A stretch of 13,375 bases of DNA from an uncultured Clostridia bacterium (lineage in GTDB: Bacteria; Bacillota; Clostridia; Peptostreptococcales; Anaerovoracaceae). A model generated the notes under the pieces. That model did not search any database, had not been told where the DNA came from, and saw only the letters and a list, made by a program, of their open reading frames with translations. How positions within the stretch are numbered: the first letter of the stretch is position 1; each line of letters starts with the position of its first letter. The DNA lies in the NCBI GenBank assembly GCA_937915045.1, contig CALDNM010000039.1, positions 1-13,375 on the forward strand, in the 5' to 3' direction. A program made the position numbers and the translations under genes. Below are positions 1-5,688 of this stretch, piece after piece.

Positions 1-4
1 AACA

Positions 5-19
5 AGGGCTTATAGCCCT
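5..19 (-). terminator. Second hairpin downstream of porB
   Basis: A perfect 6-bp inverted repeat (AGGGCT at 5-10, AGCCCT at 14-19) with a 3-nt loop follows the 27-47 hairpin on the minus strand. It may be a back-up terminator or 3'-end protecting structure for the por transcript. It lies at the very edge of the window, so what follows it cannot be seen. Confidence 0.3.
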
Positions 20-26
20 GGAGCAA

Positions 27-47
27 ACCACCCTTTTTAAGGGTGGT
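27..47 (-). terminator. Probable terminator hairpin after porB
   Basis: A perfect 9-bp inverted repeat (ACCACCCTT at 27-35, AAGGGTGGT at 39-47) with a 3-nt loop lies 45 bases past the porB stop codon. Read on the minus strand the stem is followed by only three T residues, so the U-tract is poor and termination strength is uncertain. It is the first strong hairpin after the por operon and fits as its 3' end. Confidence 0.55.
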
Positions 48-92
48 CATGATTTACCAGATCTCGTATAACTGAAATCTATCATGCTTTGT

Positions 93-1034
93 TTATGCGT
101 TGCATTTGGTAAGCAGTTCTTCCCACTTGCGGTCTACATCTTCCTGCATCTTCGCGATGTACTTTTCGTTTCCAGGCTTGAAGAGGTGAGCGAATCTGCC
201 CTGTGGCTTAAGGAAATCCTCGATAGGGAGTTTTTTCTTAGGCTGATAGTTCAGAGTCCAGTGTTCACCGTTCTCTACTTCGAACAGAGGCCAGAAGCAT
301 GTGTCGACAGCGAGCTGAGTGATCTGGATAATATCAGGAGTGTTATATCTCCATCCACGAGGACATGGCGCCAGGATATTAAGGAAGCAAGCTCCCTTAG
401 TATAGATAGCTTTCTCCGCTTTGATGTGGAGATCTTTCATGTTCTGTACGAATGTAGTCTGAGCTACGTATGGTACATGGTGAGCAGCGATGACTGCAGC
501 CAGGTCTTTTCTGTTCTGTGGTTTACCCATAGACTCAGTGCCAGCAGGTGTCGTCGTTGTGTCGGCGAACTCAGGTGTAGCGGATGAACGCTGGATACCT
601 GTGTTCATGTAAGCTTCATTGTCGTAGCATACATATACCATGTCGTGGTTTCTTTCCATTGCTCCGGACAGTGACTGGAATCCGATATCATATGTACCGC
701 CGTCTCCGCCGAACGCGATGAACTTGAAGTTCTCTTTGATCTTTCCTTTTTTCTTCAGAACATTGTAAGCCGCTTCAGCGCCTGAGCATGTAGCTGCCGC
801 GTTCTGGAATGTATTATGGATGTAGGAATCTTCCCATGCTGTATAAGGATACATGAAAGATGATACTTCGAGGCAGCCTGTAGCGTTAGCTACAACAGCT
901 CTGTCTCCATCATGCAGTGCTCTCATGACATTCCTTACAGCTATCGGAGCGCCGCATCCCGCGCACATTCTGTGGCCGGGAGCAAAACGTTCTGGTCTTT
1001 CCATTATTTCTTTGAAATTATATTCAGTTGCCAT
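93..1034 (-). CDS. porB: 2-oxoacid (pyruvate):ferredoxin oxidoreductase, beta subunit
   Basis: This 313-residue protein is the thiamine-diphosphate and proximal iron-sulfur subunit of a four-subunit oxidoreductase. The complex decarboxylates pyruvate (or a related 2-oxoacid) to acyl-CoA and CO2, reducing ferredoxin in the cytoplasm. Four cysteines in the positions expected for the [4Fe-4S] cluster are visible: C24 and C27 (MCAGCGAP), C54 (ATGCLEV) and C224 (APCPRGW). The ThDP/Mg site shows as GGDGGTYDIGFQ (109-120) followed by YDNEAYMNTG (137-146). Length is typical of archaeal and bacterial PorB. The ATG is preceded by TTAGGAGGGAG at good spacing, 13 bases after the porA stop. It is the last gene of the porCDAB operon. 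Substrate choice between pyruvate and branched-chain 2-oxoacids (VOR) cannot be settled from sequence inspection; the pyruvate call is the default. Confidence 0.93.
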   Translation of the reverse strand: MATEYNFKEIMERPERFAPGHRMCAGCGAPIAVRNVMRALHDGDRAVVANATGCLEVSSFMYPYTAWEDSYIHNTFQNAAATCSGAEAAYNVLKKKGKIKENFKFIAFGGDGGTYDIGFQSLSGAMERNHDMVYVCYDNEAYMNTGIQRSSATPEFADTTTTPAGTESMGKPQNRKDLAAVIAAHHVPYVAQTTFVQNMKDLHIKAEKAIYTKGACFLNILAPCPRGWRYNTPDIIQITQLAVDTCFWPLFEVENGEHWTLNYQPKKKLPIEDFLKPQGRFAHLFKPGNEKYIAKMQEDVDRKWEELLTKCNA

Positions 1035-1047
1035 TTTTTTCTCCCTC

Positions 1048-2229
1048 CTAACCTCTTACCGATAGATAACGATACGGGTTGCCGAGTTTATTGTTCTTCT
1101 GTACCTTCTCCATATCTTTGAATACGGATGAGAGGCTCTTGACTGTGACATCTCTGCCGCCGAGTCCATATACATAATTGAGGACTTTGACTTTCGCGCC
1201 TTCATTGTAGAGAGCAGTCTTGACATCAGCACCGATAGGGCCTGACTGGAGGTTGTAACTCTCTGTCCTGTCCATGCAGGCAATGACCTTGCACTTTGAA
1301 ACAGCGTTTGCTATTTCTTTTCCAGGGAAAGGTCTGAACATCCTGATCTTGATGAGTCCTGCCTTGACACCCTTCTCGCGGAGAGCGTCTACAGCGTCCT
1401 TGCCTGTGCCGGCAGCGGAGCCCATGATGATCATGCAGTATTCAGCGTCCTTCATCTTGTACTCTTCGAACCATGTGAATCCTCTTCCGGAGAGCTTCTT
1501 ATATTCGACCGCTACATCCTTGATGACTTTCTTGGAGTGCTTAAGCGCTTCGGCCTGAGCTCTCTTCGCTTCGAAGTAATGGTCACTTACCGAATACGGA
1601 CCTACCGCGAACGATGTTCCCGGATTCAGAAGTGCTCTTTCAGGTTTGTACTGTCCGACAAATTTTTTGACTTCCTTGTCTTCGAGCAGTTCTATATTCT
1701 GCACACCGTGTGATGTGATGAAACCATCCTGGCAAACCATGACAGGAAGCTGCACATCTTCGTGCTCGCCGATCCTGAACGCCTGGATGTAGTTGTCATA
1801 CGCTTCCTGGTTGTCCTCAGCGTAAAGCTGGATCCATCCGGAATCTCTCGCGCCCATGCCGTCGGAATGGTCGCAGTTGATATTGATAGGACCGGACAGC
1901 GCTCTGTTTACGAGAGCGAGGACGATAGGGAGTCTGTTCGAAGCCGCGACATAGAGGAGTTCCCACATGAACGCGAATCCGGCAGACGATGTCGCCGTTA
2001 TAGTTCTTGCGCCCGCGGCTTCTGAACCTATGCAGGCACCCATAGCGCTGTGCTCAGACTCGACAGGAATGAATTCTGTGTCGACCTGACCATTAGCTAC
2101 ATACGATGAAAAATACTGAGGCAGCTCCGTTGAAGGAGTGATAGGGAAAGCCGGCATAACATCCGGGTTGACCTGACGCATCGCTACAGCGACAGCCTCA
2201 TTTCCTGATAATCTGTCTTTCTTTGCCAT
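1048..2229 (-). CDS. porA: 2-oxoacid (pyruvate):ferredoxin oxidoreductase, alpha subunit
   Basis: This 393-residue protein is the alpha subunit, which supplies the pyrimidine-binding side of the ThDP active site and contacts the 2-oxoacid. Family signatures are AFPITPSTEL (27-36), the VESEHSAMGA segment (56-65) containing the conserved glutamates, and TSSAGFAFMWELLYVAA (80-96), followed by the SGPININCDHSDGMGARDSG region (112-131). The C-terminal half, from about residue 235 on, is the transketolase C-terminal-like domain. Length is normal for separate PorA/VorA subunits. The start lies 2 bases after the porD stop and has GGAGG about 11 bases upstream inside the end of porD, so the two genes are probably translationally coupled. 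No disruption is seen. Confidence 0.93.
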   Translation of the reverse strand: MAKKDRLSGNEAVAVAMRQVNPDVMPAFPITPSTELPQYFSSYVANGQVDTEFIPVESEHSAMGACIGSEAAGARTITATSSAGFAFMWELLYVAASNRLPIVLALVNRALSGPININCDHSDGMGARDSGWIQLYAEDNQEAYDNYIQAFRIGEHEDVQLPVMVCQDGFITSHGVQNIELLEDKEVKKFVGQYKPERALLNPGTSFAVGPYSVSDHYFEAKRAQAEALKHSKKVIKDVAVEYKKLSGRGFTWFEEYKMKDAEYCMIIMGSAAGTGKDAVDALREKGVKAGLIKIRMFRPFPGKEIANAVSKCKVIACMDRTESYNLQSGPIGADVKTALYNEGAKVKVLNYVYGLGGRDVTVKSLSSVFKDMEKVQKNNKLGNPYRYLSVRG

Positions 2230-2231
2230 GA

Positions 2232-2546
2232 CTACTCGCCCTCCTTCATTTCTATAGCACCAAACGGGCAGTTGACGGCACAGATGCCGCAGCCCTTGCA
2301 GTGTTCATAATCAAAATCGAGTCTCTTCCCGTTCTTGACAGGGATGCTGCTGTCCGGGCATACCGGAGCGCATAAGAGACACTGTTTGCATTTGTCCGCA
2401 ATAAAAACAGGTTTGGCTACACGCCAGTCGCCTGTTCTGAAAAGTTTAGATGTGCCGTTCCCTGTGATGGTACAGCCGGGAGTCATATCTTCCCATTTTT
2501 CATCCAGAGTGTGCAGCGCGATATTATCTTTTTTCATTTTAGCCAT
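2232..2546 (-). CDS. porD: 2-oxoacid (pyruvate):ferredoxin oxidoreductase, delta (ferredoxin-like) subunit
   Basis: This 104-residue protein carries two [4Fe-4S] clusters and passes electrons from the beta-subunit cluster to external ferredoxin. Both CxxCxxCxxxCP motifs are complete: C53, C56, C59, C63 (in CKQCLLCAPVCP) and C83, C86, C89, C93 (in CKGCGICAVNCP). The roughly 45-residue N-terminal extension with WRVAKPVF is usual for PorD/VorD and separates it from free ferredoxins. The start codon is 1 base after the porC stop, and its ribosome binding site GGAGGTG lies within the end of porC. Its position between the gamma and alpha genes matches the classical gamma-delta-alpha-beta order. Confidence 0.93.
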   Translation of the reverse strand: MAKMKKDNIALHTLDEKWEDMTPGCTITGNGTSKLFRTGDWRVAKPVFIADKCKQCLLCAPVCPDSSIPVKNGKRLDFDYEHCKGCGICAVNCPFGAIEMKEGE

Positions 2547-2547
2547 G

Positions 2548-3120
2548 CTATTTCACCTCCTGGAATGCCATCTCGAGAGCTTTCATATTGCCACTGATGA
2601 CCTGCGGTTTATGAGCGAACTTATGCTTATATGAAGCTTTCATTTCGTCCATGAATTCATCCTGCTCCATGATGCCGCTTACTTTAACGATAGCAGCAAG
2701 CATAGGAGAATTAGGGAAGTATCTTCCAAGAGTTTCCATGGAGATCTTCCTTGCGTCTATGGTATATACCTTTCCTGTATATCCGTGGAGTTTCGGTCTG
2801 AGCTCTTCACCGCTCTTTGGTGAGTTGATGACGATAGCGCCCTTTTTGCTGAGCCCGCTCGCCACGTCGACTGTGTCGAGAAGAGTTTCATCAACTACGA
2901 CAACATAGTCAGGCTGGTAGATGTTGGAATGTACTCTGATCTTTCCTGTGCCTATACGGTTGTAGGCAGTGATCGGAGCGCCCATTCTTTCAGGACCATA
3001 CTCAGGGAAACCCTGAACCTGCATTCCTGTGTTGAACGCGACATCAGCCAGCAGCAGCGATGCAGTTTTTGCACCCTGACCACCACGGCCATGCCATCTG
3101 ATTTCAGTTAATTGTTTCAT
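2548..3120 (-). CDS. porC: 2-oxoacid (pyruvate):ferredoxin oxidoreductase, gamma subunit
   Basis: This 190-residue protein is the gamma subunit (POR_N/KorC-like domain), which closes over the CoA-binding side of the complex. It opens with MKQLTEIRWHGRGGQGAKTA, the hallmark glycine-rich start of the family, then GFPEYGPERMGAPI (37-50), also strongly conserved. The frame is open further upstream to 3183, but the start at 3120 is chosen because TAGGAGGAAC sits about 10 bases before this ATG and family members begin here; the alternative ATG at 3141 would add seven residues that include the ribosome binding site. It is the first gene of the por operon. Gammas are also found in KOR and VOR complexes, so substrate is inferred. 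Confidence 0.92.
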   Translation of the reverse strand: MKQLTEIRWHGRGGQGAKTASLLLADVAFNTGMQVQGFPEYGPERMGAPITAYNRIGTGKIRVHSNIYQPDYVVVVDETLLDTVDVASGLSKKGAIVINSPKSGEELRPKLHGYTGKVYTIDARKISMETLGRYFPNSPMLAAIVKVSGIMEQDEFMDEMKASYKHKFAHKPQVISGNMKALEMAFQEVK

Positions 3121-3161
3121 GTCTGGTGTTCCTCCTAACATATAATATATCTGATAATTCA

Positions 3162-3190
3162 ATCTTAATACTTTGGAGTACAAACCGCAA
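3162..3190 (-). promoter_or_regulatory. Candidate por operon promoter
   Basis: On the minus strand, TTGCGG (3185-3190) is followed after 17 bases by TAAGAT (3162-3167), giving a short leader of about 35 bases to the porC start. Each box matches the sigma-70 consensus only partly (3/6 and 4/6), so this is a guess supported mainly by spacing and position. Confidence 0.3.
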
Positions 3191-3228
3191 CTTAAAAAAT
3201 GTTATCGAGCACAGAAAAAACCGATAAC
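3191..3228 (-). terminator. Terminator after the pgeF-like gene
   Basis: On the minus strand the stem GTTATCG/CGATAAC (3222-3228 with 3201-3207) encloses a 14-base T-rich loop and is followed at once by ATTTTTT (3194-3200). It lies 37 bases past the stop of the 3265-4020 gene and before the por promoter region, as expected for an intrinsic terminator separating the two transcripts. The loop is long and the stem AT-rich, so strength is uncertain. Confidence 0.5.
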
Positions 3229-3264
3229 TTTTTATCGAATATAACAAACGTGGTGTCTGCTCGT

Positions 3265-4020
3265 TTATTTCATGCCCGCGCCAAAAGCGAAACGTCCTTC
3301 GGCTTCACCTGTTTTTACACTGCGGTAATGTGAGAAAAACCGAGGGTCTTTGAATGTGTCGGCAAACGGCATGGTGATGTTGCTCGCAGTAACGCCTTTC
3401 TTTTTGAGGCAGTCCGCGATGTACCCCGAGAGGTCGATGTGGTAAAGTCCGTCTTCAAAAGTGATATGGTCTTTCCACGCAGGATCGCCGATCTGCTTCG
3501 GCTCGTCATCGAAACCATATGACTCAGCGCGTATAGTCGGACCGAACATTACTGCTACATCTTCAGAGCTGCAGCCGTAATATTTTTGCATGGCTTCAAG
3601 CATTTTCACATGAAGGCCAAGATATGTGCTTCTCCAGCTGCAGTGGCCAAAAGAAAGAACGTGTTTTTTTCTGTCATAAAGAAGAACAGGATTGCAGTCC
3701 GCGAACCCAAGATAAAAATACGCGCCCCTTACATCTGTCACGATCGCGTCAGTGTCGATGCGCATGCCGTCATCTTCTGACTGGACGACACATCTCGACC
3801 AGTCGTTCTCACTTTTATATTCTTCTGTCAGAGGAAACCGAGTGACCTTATCTTTGTGAGACACAAAAAGATAATAGAGATCCTTCACGGGGAGCTCTGT
3901 ATTTTCTATAAAATGTTTTCTGTTTGCTTTAGCGTCCGGACATAAAAGATCGGATATGTCTCCATCCTCCGTCGTCGAGCAGAATACTTTAAGTTCTTCA
4001 AAATCGGTTTTGATTATCAT
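3265..4020 (-). CDS. PgeF/YfiH family protein (multicopper-oxidase-like, LACC1 fold)
   Basis: This 251-residue cytosolic protein belongs to the DUF152/YfiH family, also called PgeF, LACC1 or polyphenol oxidase. Characterised members act on purine nucleosides (phosphorolysis, deamination) or edit wrong amino acids in peptidoglycan precursors. The metal-binding triad is visible: H55 (FVSHKDKV, the place of the usual QVHG), C109 (GFADCNPVLLYD) and H126 (GHCSWRST, the place of the usual HAGWRG). The C109-H126 spacing of 17 equals that of C107-H124 in E. coli YfiH. The closing DPRFFSHYR (225-233) is also family-like. The motif regions are unusually divergent. GGGAGGAAC precedes the ATG. It has its own promoter and terminator and is not part of the por operon. 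Exact substrate is unknown. Confidence 0.82.
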   Translation of the reverse strand: MIIKTDFEELKVFCSTTEDGDISDLLCPDAKANRKHFIENTELPVKDLYYLFVSHKDKVTRFPLTEEYKSENDWSRCVVQSEDDGMRIDTDAIVTDVRGAYFYLGFADCNPVLLYDRKKHVLSFGHCSWRSTYLGLHVKMLEAMQKYYGCSSEDVAVMFGPTIRAESYGFDDEPKQIGDPAWKDHITFEDGLYHIDLSGYIADCLKKKGVTASNITMPFADTFKDPRFFSHYRSVKTGEAEGRFAFGAGMK

Positions 4021-4067
4021 GCTGATGTTCCTCCCGGGAATAGTTTGTATCGTTCATTGATATTTTT

Positions 4068-4095
4068 ATTGTATATACAGACGTGTTATAGTCAA
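4068..4095 (-). promoter_or_regulatory. Promoter of the pgeF-like gene
   Basis: On the minus strand TTGACT (4090-4095, 5/6 match) and TACAAT (4068-4073, 5/6 match) are separated by 16 bases. Transcription would start near 4060, leaving a leader of about 40 bases that contains the GGGAGGAAC ribosome binding site of the gene starting at 4020. Confidence 0.6.
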
Positions 4096-4163
4096 GGTGG
4101 AAAAGAAATAAAAATGCATATTTTACATGCGATATCGGTATGAATCTTTTATGCGTAAAGTGT

Positions 4164-4169
4164 TATAGT
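4164..4169 (+). promoter_or_regulatory. Possible -10 box for the CoA-transferase gene
   Basis: TATAGT (5/6 match to TATAAT) lies 55 bases before the start codon at 4225. The sequence at the expected -35 position (about 4140-4146, ATGAATC) is a weak match. This is the best candidate promoter element on the plus strand of the divergent intergenic region 4021-4224. Confidence 0.35.
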
Positions 4170-4195
4170 AATCACTAGAAATATAACTGCAAAGG

Positions 4196-4209
4196 CGCGC
4201 GGAAGCGCG
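4196..4209 (+). other. GC-rich hairpin with GGAA tetraloop beside the ribosome binding site
   Basis: A 5-bp all-GC stem (CGCGC at 4196-4200, GCGCG at 4205-4209) closed by a GGAA loop of GNRA type sits directly before the AAAGAGGAAC ribosome binding site of the CoA-transferase gene. In an otherwise AT-rich leader it stands out; it could stabilise the 5' end of the mRNA or tune ribosome access. Function is inferred. Confidence 0.4.
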
Positions 4210-4224
4210 AAAGAGGAACAGAAA

Positions 4225-5544
4225 ATGGATCAGAGAAAAATATATGAAAACAAACTTATGACGGCTGACGAAGCGGTAGCCAGATTCATGAAGGACGGCG
4301 ACAAAGTTGATCCGGGCGGGCACAACGTCGCGGAGCCTCTTTTAGACGCTGTGATGAGAGCGGTCAAGGCCGGCGATCTTAAGGGCATAAGGGTGCTCGG
4401 AGATTACAGATTTTATGATATGGGGCTCGGCGATCCGGAACTTACAAGCGACATGATAAGGAGCGAGTGCCTCTTCCTCGGAGCGCAGGAAAGGAAAGAC
4501 TATAAAAATGGAAATATAACGACGTTCGTGCCGATGCAGCTTTCCCTTGAAAGAAGATATAACAGGAAAATGGCCCCGGATATCGTGTTCGTGGGAGTCA
4601 CTGAGCCGGACGAAAACGGTCTCTGCTGCCTTGGGCCTCAGAATGCCGGACAGATGGGCGACCTATGGATGTTCGGAAAGAAAGTGATAGCTCAGGTAAA
4701 TAAAAATATACCGAAGATTTTCGGCCATCCGGATATATTCATCCCAGTGGACAGGATAGACGCGTTTGTTGAAGAGGATTCGGAATACCACTGCGTCGTC
4801 ACATCCAAACCCGACGAGACTGACATGAAGATCGCAAAACACATAACTGAACTCATCCCGGACGGAGCGACTATACAGCTCGGTATCGGCGGTATAGCGA
4901 ACGCGATAGGTTACGGACTTGAAGATCATAAAGACCTCGGCGTCACTACGGAGATGTTCACAGAATCGATGTCATACCTGCAGAGAAAGGGCGTGATCAA
5001 TAATTCGAAGAAGACATTTATGCCGGGGCTGAGCGTAGCGGGGTTCAGCTACGGCAGTCAGGAACACTTTGACTTCATCAAAGAGAATAAAGATATATAT
5101 TTCACGCCTTACAGTTTTTCGAACGCGTATGAAAATATCATCCAGAATAAAAACATGATGTCGATAAACAGCTGCGTGATGATGGACATCACAGGCGAGT
5201 GCGATGCCAGTAATATGCCGGGCAGGCAGTACAGCGGCACAGGCGGGCATCTCGATTACGCGAGAGGCGCGGCGGCGGCAGAAGGCGGCAAGTCGTTCAT
5301 CGCTTTCCATTCGACAAGGATGACGAAGGACGGGAAGCTCGAATCAAAGATCGTTCCGTTCCTGCCTGAAGGTACATATGTGGATACGCCTCGCGCGAAC
5401 GTAGAGTATGTCGCTACAGAATACGGGTGTGTGGATCTTTTCGGAGAAGATATACCGACAAGATGCAAAAAGATGATAAGTATCGCGCATCCTAAGTTCA
5501 GAGAAGAACTCGAGCGTCAGGCGAGGGAAATGAAATTGATCTAA
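4225..5544 (+). CDS. Acetyl-CoA hydrolase/CoA-transferase family protein (butyryl-CoA:acetate or 4-hydroxybutyrate CoA-transferase-like)
   Basis: This 439-residue protein has the two-domain fold of family I CoA-transferases such as butyryl-CoA:acetate and 4-hydroxybutyrate CoA-transferase, which move CoA between a short-chain acyl-CoA and a free acid through a glutamyl-CoA intermediate. Visible signatures are the N-terminal domain with APDIVFVGVTEPDENGLCCLG (ends near 137), the CoA-site loop QLGIGGIANAIGYGL (218-232), TTEMFTES (241-248) where E243 is the likely catalytic glutamate, NMMSINS (310-316), and GTGGHLDYARGA (338-349) near the CoA pocket. Usual family members have SEMFSDG and GGQ-D-F-RGA, so this is a divergent member (Q to H, SDG to TES). 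The ATG follows AGAGGAAC. It is monocistronic, with a terminator 28 bases after the stop. The family is firm; substrates are not assignable, and a hydrolase cannot be excluded. Confidence 0.85.
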   Translation: MDQRKIYENKLMTADEAVARFMKDGDKVDPGGHNVAEPLLDAVMRAVKAGDLKGIRVLGDYRFYDMGLGDPELTSDMIRSECLFLGAQERKDYKNGNITTFVPMQLSLERRYNRKMAPDIVFVGVTEPDENGLCCLGPQNAGQMGDLWMFGKKVIAQVNKNIPKIFGHPDIFIPVDRIDAFVEEDSEYHCVVTSKPDETDMKIAKHITELIPDGATIQLGIGGIANAIGYGLEDHKDLGVTTEMFTESMSYLQRKGVINNSKKTFMPGLSVAGFSYGSQEHFDFIKENKDIYFTPYSFSNAYENIIQNKNMMSINSCVMMDITGECDASNMPGRQYSGTGGHLDYARGAAAAEGGKSFIAFHSTRMTKDGKLESKIVPFLPEGTYVDTPRANVEYVATEYGCVDLFGEDIPTRCKKMISIAHPKFREELERQAREMKLI

Positions 5545-5571
5545 AGAATAAAGACATGTTTAAACTAAATG

Positions 5572-5607
5572 TACCGGCGGATCGAAAATGTCTGTCGGTA
5601 TTTTTGT
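5572..5607 (+). terminator. Intrinsic terminator after the CoA-transferase gene
   Basis: TACCGGCGG (5572-5580) pairs with CTGTCGGTA (5592-5600) over 9 bp, including two G-U pairs, around an 11-base loop, and is followed by a run of five T residues (5601-5605). Placed 28 bases past the stop codon, it is a standard intrinsic terminator. Confidence 0.8.
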
Positions 5608-5612
5608 GCAAA

Positions 5613-5647
5613 AAACTTACGATTGTGGTGGAATGAAAGGTAAGTTT
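5613..5647 (+). repeat. Perfect 8-bp inverted repeat upstream of the EAL-protein gene
   Basis: AAACTTAC (5613-5620) and GTAAGTTT (5640-5647) are exact reverse complements separated by 19 bases, in the short gap between the CoA-transferase terminator and the start of the c-di-GMP protein gene. There is no following T-run, so it is not a terminator. It could be a pair of operator half-sites or a leader hairpin. No clear promoter boxes were found here. Confidence 0.45.
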
Positions 5648-5688
5648 AGAGTCAATCTTTGAAGATGAGACTTATGGGGAGAAGGGAA

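Noticed and set aside
84..587. Plus-strand open frame of 167 codons opposite porB
   Set aside because: porB carries all cofactor motifs on the minus strand; the plus-strand frame is a shadow without family features.
3121..3183. Longer porC reading frame starting at 3183
   Set aside because: The added 21 residues are not family-like and cover the AGGAGG site and the likely -10 region; the ATG at 3120 fits the family start.
5659..5688. Upstream TTG and ATG starts (5659, 5665, 5674) for the EAL protein
   Set aside because: They would add up to ten residues that overlap the strong GGGGAGAAGGG ribosome binding site of the ATG at 5689 and lack a good site of their own.
5608..5688. c-di-GMP riboswitch upstream of the EAL protein
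   Set aside because: The 80-base region lacks the conserved GEMM core sequences and is too short; only a simple inverted repeat is present.
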